64,000 nucleotides of DNA, taken from Buttiauxella ferragutiae. Lineage in GTDB: Bacteria > Pseudomonadota > Gammaproteobacteria > Enterobacterales > Enterobacteriaceae. How positions within the stretch are numbered: the stretch's first letter is position 1; the number at the start of each line of letters is the position of its first letter. The notes below the pieces were generated by a model, which worked only from the letters and a program-made list of their open reading frames with translations, had not been told where the DNA came from and ran no database searches. The DNA lies in the NCBI RefSeq assembly GCF_001654915.1, contig NZ_LXEQ01000023.1. One strand, 5' to 3'. Both the position numbers and the translations under genes were made by a program. Positions 33,026 through 42,316 of the stretch are shown here, in pieces.

Positions 33026-34309
33026 ATGGTTAAGCTTGATAAGAACGATCCTCTGATGTTGGCACGTCAACTGCCAAATAAATCCGTGGCCCTGATTCTG
33101 GCTGGTGGGCGCGGTACCCGATTGAAAGATTTGACCTCAACGCGCGCTAAGCCTGCCGTTCACTTTGGTGGCAAGTTCCGAATTATCGATTTTGCGTTGT
33201 CGAACTGCATTAACTCGGGTATTCGCCGCATCGGCGTGATTACCCAATATCAGTCACATACCTTGATTCAACATATCCAACGTGGCTGGTCGTTTTTCAG
33301 TGAAGAGATGAACGAGTTTGTGGATTTGCTCCCGGCACAGCAGCGTGTACACGGTGAAAACTGGTATCGCGGCACCGCCGATGCGGTGACACAAAACCTC
33401 GATATTATCCGCCGTTACAAAGCGGAATACGTGGTGATCCTCGCGGGTGACCATATCTACAAGCAAGATTACTCGCGCATGTTGATTGACCACGTAGAAA
33501 AAGGCGCACGCTGCACGGTGGCATGTATGCCAGTGCCGCTACATGAAGCCTCGGCGTTTGGCGTTATGGCGGTAGATAACGAAGAGAAAATCATTGAATT
33601 CGTTGAGAAACCGGCTAATCCGCCGTCGATGCCAGGTGATGACAGCAAAGCGCTCGCCAGTATGGGGATCTACGTTTTCGATGCTGATTACCTTTACGAA
33701 CTGTTAGAGGCTGACGATAAAGACGACTCCTCAAGCCATGACTTCGGGAAAGATATTATCCCGAACGTGATGAAATCCGGCGTTGCTTTTGCCCATCCCT
33801 TCCCGCTTTCTTGCGTGCAGTCTGACCCGAATGCCGAGCCGTACTGGCGCGATGTCGGCACGCTGGAAGCTTACTGGAAAGCGAACCTCGATCTCGCCTC
33901 GGTGACACCAGAACTGGATATGTACGACCGGGATTGGCCGATCCGTACCCATATGGAGCCGCTGCCGCCCGCGAAATTTGTGCAAGACCGCTCCGGTAGC
34001 CATGGCATGACGCTGAACTCGCTGGTTTCCGGCGGCTGCATTATTTCTGGCTCAGTGGTGGTTCAGTCGGTGCTGTTCCCGCGCGTGCGTGTTAATTCGT
34101 TTTGTAACATTGACTCGTCAGTATTGTTGCCTGATGTCATCGTCGGGCGCTCCTGCCGTTTACGCCGTTGCATTATTGACCGCGCTTGTGTCATCCCGGA
34201 AGGCATGGTGGTTGGCGAAAATGCCGAAGAAGATGCTCGCCGTTTCTACCGCTCAGAAGAAGGTATTGTGCTGGTGACGCGCGAGATGCTTGCCAAATTG
34301 CATGGTTAA
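33026..34309 (+). CDS. glgC: Glucose-1-phosphate adenylyltransferase
   Basis: 427 residues (E. coli 431). Makes ADP-glucose from ATP and glucose 1-phosphate, the committed and allosterically controlled step of glycogen synthesis. The nucleotidyltransferase motif LAGGRGTRLKDLT, the glucose-1-phosphate site IIEFVEKPANP and the C-terminal left-handed beta-helix (SCRLRRCIIDRACVIPEG) are present. The N-terminal activator-binding region (KDLTSTRAKPAVHFGGKFRIIDF) is conserved, so activation by fructose 1,6-bisphosphate is expected from the family. Confidence 0.97.
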   Translation: MVKLDKNDPLMLARQLPNKSVALILAGGRGTRLKDLTSTRAKPAVHFGGKFRIIDFALSNCINSGIRRIGVITQYQSHTLIQHIQRGWSFFSEEMNEFVDLLPAQQRVHGENWYRGTADAVTQNLDIIRRYKAEYVVILAGDHIYKQDYSRMLIDHVEKGARCTVACMPVPLHEASAFGVMAVDNEEKIIEFVEKPANPPSMPGDDSKALASMGIYVFDADYLYELLEADDKDDSSSHDFGKDIIPNVMKSGVAFAHPFPLSCVQSDPNAEPYWRDVGTLEAYWKANLDLASVTPELDMYDRDWPIRTHMEPLPPAKFVQDRSGSHGMTLNSLVSGGCIISGSVVVQSVLFPRVRVNSFCNIDSSVLLPDVIVGRSCRLRRCIIDRACVIPEGMVVGENAEEDARRFYRSEEGIVLVTREMLAKLHG

Positions 34310-34388
34310 TAAGTGAAGGAATGACCCACGCGCGGCGCGCCTGCTGTGACATTCCGAGCGCGCCACGACTTTCCATACGGGAGCGATA

Positions 34389-35822
34389 ATGCAGGTCTTA
34401 CATGTATGTTCTGAAATTTTTCCACTGCTGAAAACGGGTGGCCTGGCGGATGTGATTGGTGCGCTACCTGCGGCACAAATCGCAGGCGGCGTTGAGACGC
34501 GAGTCTTGCTGCCTGCTTTCCCTGACATTCGTCGTGGCATCGTTGACGCGCAAGTGGTCGCCCATCGCGACACCTTCGCGGGTCATATGACTTTGTTATA
34601 TGGCCACTTCAACGGCGTGGGGATTTACCTCATTGACGCTCCACATTTATACGACCGACCGGGTAGCCCGTATCACGATACTAACCAGTTCGCGTACACC
34701 GACAACGTGCATCGTTTTGCGCTGTTGGGTTGGGTGGGGGCGGAAATGGCCTGTGGCCTGGATCCCTTCTGGCATCCGGATATTGTGCATGCGCATGACT
34801 GGCATGCGGGCCTGGTGCCAGCGTATCTGGAAGCGCGAGGGCGTCCGGCAAAGTCAGTCTTTACCGTGCACAACCTGGCTTATCAGGGGCTGTTTTTCGC
34901 TCATCATATGAATGAAATTGACCTGCCATGGTCGTTCTACGACATGAACGGCCTGGAGTTTAATGGTCAAATTTCGTACTTGAAAGCCGGCCTTTATTAT
35001 GCTGATCATATTACGGCGGTCAGCCCGACCTATGCTCGCGAAATAACCGAGCCGCAATTTGCTTACGGTATGGAAGGGCTGTTGCGTCAGCGTCACCGTG
35101 AGGGGCGGTTGTCCGGCATCCTCAATGGCGTGGACGAAAAAATTTGGGACCCGGCCCATGACTTACTTCTGGCTTCACGCTATACCCGCGATACGCTGGA
35201 AGAAAAGGCGGAAAACAAACGCCAGTTGCAGGTGGCGATGGGGCTGAAAGTGAACGAGAAAGCGCCGCTGTTTGCGGTGGTGAGCCGTTTAACCAGCCAG
35301 AAAGGGTTGGATTTGGTGCTGGAGGCGTTGCCGGGTTTACTTGAGCAAGGCGGGCAACTGGCGTTGCTGGGAGCCGGTGACACCGTGATGCAGGAAGGTT
35401 TCCTGGCGGCTGCCGCGGAGCATCCGGGGCAAGTGGGCGTTCAGATCGGTTATCACGAAGCTTTCTCGCACCGGATTATGGGCGGAGCTGACGTGATACT
35501 GGTGCCAAGCCGTTTTGAACCTTGTGGTTTAACACAATTGTATGGTCTGAAGTATGGCACTTTGCCGCTGGTGCGGCGCACTGGTGGGCTTGCCGATACG
35601 GTTTCTGATAGCTCACTGGAAAACCTGGCTGACGGAATCGCCAGTGGATTTGTGTTTGAGGACAGTAATGCCTGGTCGTTGTTAAGAGCAATCAGGCGTG
35701 CCTTCGTGTTGTGGTCCCGCCCGTCGTTGTGGAGATTTGTCCAACGTCAGGCGATGGGCATGGATTTTAGCTGGCAGGTGGCGGCGCATTCCTACCGCGA
35801 TCTGTACCAACGTTTGCTGTAG
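34389..35822 (+). CDS. glgA: Glycogen synthase (GT5)
   Basis: 477 residues, equal to E. coli GlgA. Extends alpha-1,4 glucan chains from ADP-glucose. The N-terminal KTGGLADV motif binds ADP-glucose; the C-terminal domain holds PSRFEPCGLTQLYGLKYG with the conserved Glu pair of retaining GT-B transferases. It follows glgC after 79 bp that contain a GC-rich GCGCGGCGCGC tract, and has GGGAG before its ATG. Confidence 0.97.
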   Translation: MQVLHVCSEIFPLLKTGGLADVIGALPAAQIAGGVETRVLLPAFPDIRRGIVDAQVVAHRDTFAGHMTLLYGHFNGVGIYLIDAPHLYDRPGSPYHDTNQFAYTDNVHRFALLGWVGAEMACGLDPFWHPDIVHAHDWHAGLVPAYLEARGRPAKSVFTVHNLAYQGLFFAHHMNEIDLPWSFYDMNGLEFNGQISYLKAGLYYADHITAVSPTYAREITEPQFAYGMEGLLRQRHREGRLSGILNGVDEKIWDPAHDLLLASRYTRDTLEEKAENKRQLQVAMGLKVNEKAPLFAVVSRLTSQKGLDLVLEALPGLLEQGGQLALLGAGDTVMQEGFLAAAAEHPGQVGVQIGYHEAFSHRIMGGADVILVPSRFEPCGLTQLYGLKYGTLPLVRRTGGLADTVSDSSLENLADGIASGFVFEDSNAWSLLRAIRRAFVLWSRPSLWRFVQRQAMGMDFSWQVAAHSYRDLYQRLL

Positions 35823-35844
35823 CCATCCACCAGGAATCACTGAT

Positions 35845-38292
35845 ATGAACGCACCATTTTCCTATTCGTCACCGACGCTGAGCATTGAGGCTTTAAAGCA
35901 CTCAATCGCCTACAAACTGATGTTTACCGTTGGGAAAGATCCGGTTATTGCCAATAAGCATGAGTGGTTGAACGCCACGCTATTTGCGGTTCGTGACCGG
36001 TTGGTCGAACGCTGGCTGCGTTCCAACCGCGCTCAGCTTTCCCAGGAAGTTCGCCAGGTTTATTACCTGTCGATGGAATTTTTGATTGGCCGCACCCTCT
36101 CTAACGCACTGCTTTCGTTAGGCATTTATGAAGATGTCAAAAATGCGCTGGAAGAGATGGGGCTGGATCTTGAAGAGTTGATAGACGAGGAGAACGACCC
36201 CGGCCTCGGTAATGGCGGGCTCGGTCGTCTTGCCGCCTGTTTTCTCGATTCATTAGCGACACTCGGTTTGCCTGGCCGTGGTTATGGCATTCGCTACGAT
36301 TACGGCATGTTTAAACAAAACATTGTTGATGGTCGCCAGAAAGAATCACCGGACTACTGGCTCGAATACGGTAACCCGTGGGAATTCAAGCGCCACAACA
36401 CACGCTACAAAGTTCGCTTTGGCGGGCGCGTGCAAATGGAAGCTAAAAAATTCCGCTGGGTAGAAACCGAAGAGATTCTGGCGGTAGCCTATGACCAGAT
36501 AATCCCGGGCTACGATACTGATGCCACCAATACGCTGCGCCTGTGGAATGCGCAGGCGAGTAGCGAAATTAACCTCGGTAAGTTTAACCAGGGCGATTAT
36601 TTCGCGGCGGTGGAAGACAAGAACCATTCAGAAAACGTTTCGCGAGTCCTTTATCCAGATGACTCGACCTATTCAGGCCGTGAGCTGCGTTTGCGTCAGG
36701 AATATTTCCTGGTGTCCTCTACCGTGCAGGACATTCTCAGCCGCCATTACCAGCTACATAAAACTTATGACAATCTGGCGGATAAAATCGCCATCCACCT
36801 CAATGACACGCACCCGGTATTGGCGATCCCTGAGCTGATGCGCTTGTTAATTGATGAGCATAAATTCAGTTGGGAAGATGCGTTTGAGGTTTGCTGCCAG
36901 GCATTCTCATACACCAACCACACGCTGATGAGTGAAGCACTGGAAACCTGGCCGGTGGACATGTTAGGCAAAATTTTGCCGCGCCACTTACAGATAATTT
37001 TCGAGATTAACGACTACTTCCTGAAAACCTTGCAGGAGCAACATCCGAACGATACCGAGCTGCTGGGGCGTACTTCGATTATTGATGAGTCGAACGGCCG
37101 TAAAGTCCGTATGGCGTGGCTTGCGGTTGTCGTCAGCCACAAAGTCAACGGTGTTTCGGAGCTGCACTCCAACTTAATGGTGCAGTCGCTGTTTGCCGAT
37201 TTCGCCGCTATCTTCCCGATGCGTTTCTGCAATAAAACCAACGGTGTGACACCTCGTCGCTGGCTGGCTTTGGCGAACCCACCACTTTCAGAAGTGTTAG
37301 ATAAAAATATTGGCCGCACCTGGCGTACTGATCTGAGCCAGCTGAACGAGATGAAGCAGCATATTGATTACCCAACTGTGCATCAGGATGTGCGTAAGGC
37401 GAAGCTGGCTAACAAGAAACGGCTGGCAAGTTACATCGGCCAGCATCTCAATGTGGTGGTGAACCCAAATGCGTTGTTTGATGTGCAAATCAAACGTATT
37501 CATGAGTACAAACGCCAGTTGATGAATGTGCTGCATGTGATTACGCGCTACAACCGCATTAAGGCAGACCCAACAGCCGATTGGGTACCGCGTGTGAACA
37601 TCTTCGCCGGTAAAGCGGCGTCGGCGTACTACATGGCAAAACACATCATTCATCTCATCAACGATGTAGCGGCGGTGATCAACAACGATCCGGTGGTAAA
37701 GGATCGCCTGAAAGTGGTGTTTATCCCGAACTACAGCGTCAGTCTTGCGCAGATCATTATCCCAGCGGCGGATCTCTCGGAGCAGATTTCTCTGGCGGGA
37801 ACGGAAGCTTCCGGCACCAGTAATATGAAGTTTGGTCTGAACGGCGCGCTGACGATTGGCACGCTGGATGGCGCAAACGTCGAAATGCTGGAGCACGTGG
37901 GTGCGGATAACATCTTTATCTTTGGTAATACGGCCGAAGAGGTCGAAACGCTACGGCGCGAAGGCTATAAGCCACGCGAGTATTACGAAAAGGATGAAGA
38001 ACTGCATCAGGTGCTGACGCAAATTGGTACCGGGACATTCAGCCCTGACGAACCTACACGTTACCGTGACCTGCTGGATTCACTGATTAACTTTGGTGAC
38101 CACTATCAGGTATTGGCAGATTACCGCAGTTATGTAGATTGCCAGGATAGGGTAGATGAAGTGTATCGCCAGCAAGTAGAGTGGACGTTCCGTGTCATCC
38201 ATAATATTGCCAACATGGGGTATTTCTCGTCTGACAGGACGATTCAGGAATACGCCGATGAGATTTGGCATATTAAGCCGGTGAGATTGTAA
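35845..38292 (+). CDS. glgP: Glycogen phosphorylase
   Basis: 815 residues from the ATG at 35845, the same as E. coli GlgP. Releases glucose 1-phosphate from glycogen ends with pyridoxal phosphate as cofactor. The PLP-lysine region GTEASGTSNMKFGLNGALTIGTLDG and the active-site NGGLGRLAACFLDS are intact. The open frame extends 49 codons further upstream into glgA, but that extension is only antisense-free overlap and is not part of the family. It is a paralogue of malP at 45403. A 40-bp tandem repeat array follows. Confidence 0.97.
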   Translation: MNAPFSYSSPTLSIEALKHSIAYKLMFTVGKDPVIANKHEWLNATLFAVRDRLVERWLRSNRAQLSQEVRQVYYLSMEFLIGRTLSNALLSLGIYEDVKNALEEMGLDLEELIDEENDPGLGNGGLGRLAACFLDSLATLGLPGRGYGIRYDYGMFKQNIVDGRQKESPDYWLEYGNPWEFKRHNTRYKVRFGGRVQMEAKKFRWVETEEILAVAYDQIIPGYDTDATNTLRLWNAQASSEINLGKFNQGDYFAAVEDKNHSENVSRVLYPDDSTYSGRELRLRQEYFLVSSTVQDILSRHYQLHKTYDNLADKIAIHLNDTHPVLAIPELMRLLIDEHKFSWEDAFEVCCQAFSYTNHTLMSEALETWPVDMLGKILPRHLQIIFEINDYFLKTLQEQHPNDTELLGRTSIIDESNGRKVRMAWLAVVVSHKVNGVSELHSNLMVQSLFADFAAIFPMRFCNKTNGVTPRRWLALANPPLSEVLDKNIGRTWRTDLSQLNEMKQHIDYPTVHQDVRKAKLANKKRLASYIGQHLNVVVNPNALFDVQIKRIHEYKRQLMNVLHVITRYNRIKADPTADWVPRVNIFAGKAASAYYMAKHIIHLINDVAAVINNDPVVKDRLKVVFIPNYSVSLAQIIIPAADLSEQISLAGTEASGTSNMKFGLNGALTIGTLDGANVEMLEHVGADNIFIFGNTAEEVETLRREGYKPREYYEKDEELHQVLTQIGTGTFSPDEPTRYRDLLDSLINFGDHYQVLADYRSYVDCQDRVDEVYRQQVEWTFRVIHNIANMGYFSSDRTIQEYADEIWHIKPVRL

Positions 38293-38298
38293 TTATTC

Positions 38299-38508
38299 CC
38301 CTCACCCTAACCCTCTCCCCAAAGGGGCGAGGGGACTAGCCCGGTATTCCTCCTCTCCCCAAAGGGGCGAGGGGACTAGCTCGGTATTCCCCCTCTCCCC
38401 AAAGGGGCGAGGGGACTAGCTCGGTATTCCCTCTCTCCCCAAAGGGGCGAGGAGGCTAGCCCGGTATTCCCCCTCTCCCTCAGGGAGAGGGACGGGGTGA
38501 GGGTTGTT
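38299..38508. repeat. Array of 40-bp tandem repeats after glgP
   Basis: Four consecutive 40-bp units start at 38311, 38351, 38391 and 38431. Each contains CTCTCCCCAAAGGGGCGAGG and ends in a GGTATTCC-type segment; a diverged fifth half-unit begins at 38471. The array opens with CCCTCACCCTAACCC and closes with ACGGGGTGAGGG, the two arms of the intergenic palindrome family, so it looks like one palindrome whose core was amplified. Each unit can form its own CCCC/GGGG hairpin. It lies between convergent glgP and glpR. Confidence 0.9.
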
Positions 38509-38520
38509 CTCACGCAAATA

Positions 38521-39279
38521 TCAACATAACTCCAGTTGCACATTATTCTCAGCAATTACCTGCATCACGCCTGACGGTGGCATTACATCGGTATAAACCT
38601 GATCAACAAGGCTAATACTGCCGAGATTCACCATCGCATTGCGGCCAAATTTAGAATGGTCGACAACCAGCATCACGCAGCGTGAGTTTTCAATAATCGC
38701 GCGTTTGGTGCGTACTTCGTGGTAATCAAACTCCAGTAATGAGCCGTCGCCATCGATGCCGCTAATCCCCAGAATGCCGAAATCCAGCCTGAACTGAGAG
38801 ATAAAATCGAGCGTTGCTTCGCCGATAATCCCGCCGTCGCGGCTGCGTAATTCACCGCCCGCCAGAATAATACGGAAATCCTCTTTCACCTTAAGCGTGT
38901 TCGCCACGTTCAGGTTATTGGTGACGATCCGTAAATTGCTGTGGTTGAGCAGTGCATGTGCCACCGCTTCCGGTGTGGTGCCGATATCAATAAACAGCGT
39001 GGCACCGTTGGGGATCTGGCTGGCAACTTTCTGGGCGATACGCTCTTTTTCCGCTGTCTGCGTCGCCTTACGATCATGCCACGGTGTATTCACGGAACTC
39101 GACGGTAACGCGGCGCCACCGTGATGGCGCATGATCAGGTTCTGGTCGGCCAGATCGTTCAGATCGCGACGAATGGTTTGTGGGCTAACCGCAAACTCTT
39201 CGACTAACTCTTCAGTGCTGACATAGCCCTGTTTTTTAACCAGTTCGACAATGGCATCATGACGTTGTGTTTGCTTCAC
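38521..39279 (-). CDS. glpR: Glycerol-3-phosphate regulon repressor
   Basis: 252 residues (E. coli 252), DeoR family. The N-terminal helix-turn-helix (YVSTEELVEEFAVSPQTIRRDLNDL) binds operators of the glp regulon; the C-terminal phosphosugar-binding domain (LFIDIGTTPEAVAHAL) senses glycerol 3-phosphate. Last gene of glpEGR, 22 bp after glpG. The gene appears intact; glpR of E. coli K-12 MG1655 is known to carry a frameshift. Confidence 0.96.
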   Translation of the reverse strand: MKQTQRHDAIVELVKKQGYVSTEELVEEFAVSPQTIRRDLNDLADQNLIMRHHGGAALPSSSVNTPWHDRKATQTAEKERIAQKVASQIPNGATLFIDIGTTPEAVAHALLNHSNLRIVTNNLNVANTLKVKEDFRIILAGGELRSRDGGIIGEATLDFISQFRLDFGILGISGIDGDGSLLEFDYHEVRTKRAIIENSRCVMLVVDHSKFGRNAMVNLGSISLVDQVYTDVMPPSGVMQVIAENNVQLELC

Positions 39280-39301
39280 GCTGTTTTATTCTCCTGAAAT
39301 G

Positions 39302-40132
39302 CTATGTTCGTTTTCGCGCGTGTAGGGTATCAACCAGCGCCATCGCAAGCCCGACAACCAGGCCGGTAATATGCGCGGCGTTGGCGATCGACATTCCTAA
39401 AACATCGAAAAATCCTATTACAATCCACAGAACAGCAAAGGCTAACAGGCCGCGCTGCATATAGATGCCGCTGTCCGGGTCGCGTTCGCCGCGCAGCCAG
39501 ACATAGCCCATTAGCGCATAAACCACACCCGACAAACCGCCAAACAGCGGGCCGCCAAATTTCGCCTGTACAAAGCCGCTCAACAGCGCAGAAACCAGCG
39601 TCAGGGTAATGAGTTTGCCGCTACCGAGACGCTTTTCGAGCGGGCCACCGAGATACCACCACCACAACAAGTTAAACGCAATATGCATGATAGAGAAGTG
39701 CATCAACGCATGGCTGAAATAGCGCCACAGTTCATAGTCCAAACTCTCTTTATACGGCCACGCCAGCCACACCATCACCGCTCGGTCGCCCATCACCTGC
39801 ATCATCAGGTAAACCAGCACACAGGCGGCCATGATAACCATGGTGAACGGGCCAGCTTTTTGCGTAATAGTCGCGAGGAAAGGATAGCGCTGGTACTGCA
39901 AACCGCTACCGGTATGACCGGTATTCCAGCTTGCTGCGAGGTAACGCGAATCACCCGGGTTTGCGAGGAATTGTTCAAGCTCAGCACGAACATGGGATTC
40001 CTGGCTGTCGTTTGCCAGCCAGATATCCGTTTGTTCGTGTTGTTGAATAGTGAGGATAATCCCCTGCGTCGCCATATAGTCGACAAATGCCTGCGCGACT
40101 CGCGGGTTGGCAAACGAGGTAATCATGATCAT
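39302..40132 (-). CDS. glpG: Rhomboid intramembrane serine protease
   Basis: 276 residues. A cytoplasmic N-terminal domain (1-90) precedes six membrane helices. The catalytic dyad Ser201 (GGLSGVVYALMG) and His254 (NAAHITG) fall at exactly the E. coli GlpG numbers, and the WRYFSHALMHFSIMHIAFNLLWWWYLGG region is conserved. It cleaves membrane proteins within the bilayer. It lies between glpE and glpR, as in E. coli. Confidence 0.97.
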   Translation of the reverse strand: MIMITSFANPRVAQAFVDYMATQGIILTIQQHEQTDIWLANDSQESHVRAELEQFLANPGDSRYLAASWNTGHTGSGLQYQRYPFLATITQKAGPFTMVIMAACVLVYLMMQVMGDRAVMVWLAWPYKESLDYELWRYFSHALMHFSIMHIAFNLLWWWYLGGPLEKRLGSGKLITLTLVSALLSGFVQAKFGGPLFGGLSGVVYALMGYVWLRGERDPDSGIYMQRGLLAFAVLWIVIGFFDVLGMSIANAAHITGLVVGLAMALVDTLHARKRT

Positions 40133-40186
40133 AAGGTTTCAGCCAAATCCATACAAAAGGAAGCAGTATACCTCTAACGCAGCGAT

Positions 40187-40516
40187 TTAAGACGCGCCGT
40201 GCGCGACTTCAGCCGGGAAATGGCGATGCCAGGCGTCAAAACCCCCGTCGACGCTATACACCTGGTCGTAACCTTGCTGCAGCAGATATTGCGCTGCCCC
40301 TTTGCTGCTATTGCCGTGATAGCACATCACCAGCACCGGCGTTTCAAAATCGGTTTGTTGCATAAAAGCCACCAGACGATCGTTAGTCAGATGAAACGCG
40401 CCCGGCGTATGGCCCATCGCAAAGCTTTGTGGATCGCGGATATCAACTAACACAGCGTGTTTTTGCTGCAACTTCTGGTGCGCTTCTTCCACACCAATAC
40501 ACTCAAAAGTTTCCAT
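40187..40516 (-). CDS. glpE: Thiosulfate sulfurtransferase GlpE
   Basis: 109 residues with a single rhodanese domain. The catalytic Cys65 lies in MCYHGNSSKG, as in E. coli GlpE. Transfers sulfur from thiosulfate to cyanide or thiol acceptors such as thioredoxin. The ATG at 40516 gives the family start; an ATG 15 bp upstream has no ribosome-binding site. First gene of glpEGR, divergent from glpD. Confidence 0.94.
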   Translation of the reverse strand: METFECIGVEEAHQKLQQKHAVLVDIRDPQSFAMGHTPGAFHLTNDRLVAFMQQTDFETPVLVMCYHGNSSKGAAQYLLQQGYDQVYSVDGGFDAWHRHFPAEVAHGAS

Positions 40517-40658
40517 GGTTATGCTCGTCATAATATTGAATCGGCTTGCGCCATATTAAGGGAATCTGCCCTCTGGCCGCTGATATTAACGCCATTATGT
40601 TATCCATATCACGCAGTAATGTTTTTTTTTCGTTACAAAGCGCGCACGGACTTGCTAG

Positions 40659-40698
40659 TATGAGCGATAACGAACATATTTGAACTTTAACGAAAGTG
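40659..40698. promoter_or_regulatory. GlpR operator region of glpD
   Basis: TATGAGCGATAACGAACATA (40659-40678) matches the palindromic GlpR operator consensus with two changes in the left half. A second, weaker box TTGAACTTTAACGAAAG follows at 40680. Both lie just upstream of the glpD start at 40711, where E. coli glpD is repressed by GlpR. Confidence 0.7.
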
Positions 40699-40710
40699 CG
40701 TGAGGGTGAC

Positions 40711-42219
40711 ATGGAAACTAAAGATCTGATTGTGATTGGCGGAGGAATTAACGGGGCAGGTATCGCCGCTGACGCCGCAGGCCGTGGTTTATCCGTGTTG
40801 ATGCTTGAAGCGCAAGACCTGGCGAGTGCCACCTCTTCAAACAGCTCGAAATTGATTCACGGTGGCTTGCGTTACCTTGAGCATTACGAGTTTCGTCTGG
40901 TGAGTGAAGCCTTAGCCGAGCGCGAAGTGCTGCTGAACATGGCTCCTCATATCGCTTTCCCGATGCGTTTTCGTCTGCCACACCGCCCGCATCTGCGCCC
41001 GGCATGGATGATTCGTATTGGTCTGTTTATGTACGACCATCTCGGTAAACGTACTAGTTTGCCTGCGTCCACCGGTTTGCGTTTTGGTGCAGATTCAGTT
41101 CTAAAATCGAATATTGTGCGCGGTTTCGAATATTCCGACTGTTGGGTTGATGATGCGCGCTTGGTTTTAGCCAATGCGCAGATGGTGACGCGTGAAGGCG
41201 GTGAGGTGAAAACCCGTACCCGCGCAACCCGCGCTCGCCGTGAAAACGGCCACTGGGTGGTTGAAGCACAAGATATTGATACCGGTGAAACGTTCACCTG
41301 GCGTGCTCGCGGTCTGGTGAACGCCACTGGCCCATGGGTGAAAAACTTCTTTGACGACGGCCTGCAACTGCCTTCGCCATACGGCATCCGCCTGATTAAA
41401 GGCAGCCATATTGTGGTGCCACGTGTGCATAACCAGAAGCAGGCTTACATTCTGCAAAACGAAGATAAGCGCATCGTGTTTGTCATTCCGTGGATGGATG
41501 AGTTCTCCATTATTGGCACCACTGATGTGGAATATAAGGGTGACCCGAAAGACGTCCACATTGATGACAATGAAATTAACTACTTGTTGGATGCCTACAA
41601 CGCGCACTTTAAAAAGACGCTAAGCCGCGACGACATCGTCTGGACTTACTCCGGCGTGCGTCCGCTGTGTGATGATGAGTCAGATTCACCGCAAGCTATC
41701 ACCCGTGATTACACCCTCGATATTCATGATGAGCAGGGCAAAGCGCCACTGTTGTCAGTGTTTGGCGGCAAACTCACCACTTACCGTAAGCTCGCAGAAC
41801 ACGCACTGGATAAACTGAAAGGCTACTACCCAAAAATGGGGCCAGCATGGACTAAAGGCAGTACCTTGCCGGGTGGCGATATTAACGGTGACCGTGATGA
41901 TTACGCCGCTCAACTGCGCCGCCGTTACCCGTTCCTGACAGAAAACCTGGCGCGTCGTTTCTCACGTACTTATGGCAGTAACAGCGACTTGATTCTGGGC
42001 CGCGCAACCAGCGTCACTGAGTTGGGTGAAGATTTCGGTCATGAGTTTTATGAAGCGGAATTACGTTACCTGGTGGAGCATGAGTGGGTGCGTGGCGTTG
42101 ATGATGCTATTTGGCGTCGTACCAAATTAGGGATGTGGTTGAGCGAAGAACAGCAGGCGCGGGTGGCGCAGTGGCTGGTAAAGCGGGGCGGTAGGGCGAA
42201 GTTGTCTTTGGCATCGTGA
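40711..42219 (+). CDS. glpD: Aerobic glycerol-3-phosphate dehydrogenase
   Basis: 502 residues (E. coli 501). Membrane-associated flavoenzyme that oxidises glycerol 3-phosphate to dihydroxyacetone phosphate and reduces quinone. The FAD-binding motif DLIVIGGGINGAGIAADAA is at the N-terminus, and SSNSSKLIHGGLRYLE is the conserved flavin/substrate region. The ATG at 40711 is preceded by TGAGGGTG; an in-frame GTG five codons earlier is rejected because it departs from the family start. Confidence 0.97.
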   Translation: METKDLIVIGGGINGAGIAADAAGRGLSVLMLEAQDLASATSSNSSKLIHGGLRYLEHYEFRLVSEALAEREVLLNMAPHIAFPMRFRLPHRPHLRPAWMIRIGLFMYDHLGKRTSLPASTGLRFGADSVLKSNIVRGFEYSDCWVDDARLVLANAQMVTREGGEVKTRTRATRARRENGHWVVEAQDIDTGETFTWRARGLVNATGPWVKNFFDDGLQLPSPYGIRLIKGSHIVVPRVHNQKQAYILQNEDKRIVFVIPWMDEFSIIGTTDVEYKGDPKDVHIDDNEINYLLDAYNAHFKKTLSRDDIVWTYSGVRPLCDDESDSPQAITRDYTLDIHDEQGKAPLLSVFGGKLTTYRKLAEHALDKLKGYYPKMGPAWTKGSTLPGGDINGDRDDYAAQLRRRYPFLTENLARRFSRTYGSNSDLILGRATSVTELGEDFGHEFYEAELRYLVEHEWVRGVDDAIWRRTKLGMWLSEEQQARVAQWLVKRGGRAKLSLAS

Positions 42220-42226
42220 TGTTAAT

Positions 42227-42300
42227 GGTGGATGACGCTTGCGCTTATCCACCCTACAACACCTTTCCCGTAGGGCGGATAAGCGTAGGCGTCATCCGCC
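42227..42300. repeat. Paired inverted repeats between glpD and malT
   Basis: GGTGGATGACGC...GCGCTTATCCACC is followed by GGCGGATAAGCG...GCGTCATCCGCC in opposite orientation, a pair of enterobacterial repeat units. They separate the convergent glpD and malT transcripts and may terminate or stabilise both. Confidence 0.75.
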
Positions 42301-42316
42301 AGTTTTATTTCAGAAG

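Noticed and set aside
35698..35844. N-terminal extension of glycogen phosphorylase
   Set aside because: The extra 49 codons overlap glgA and have no counterpart in the family; the ATG at 35845 gives the exact E. coli length.
38311..38470. CRISPR array
   Set aside because: The 40-bp units are directly contiguous with no unique spacers, contain internal palindromes, and no cas genes are nearby.
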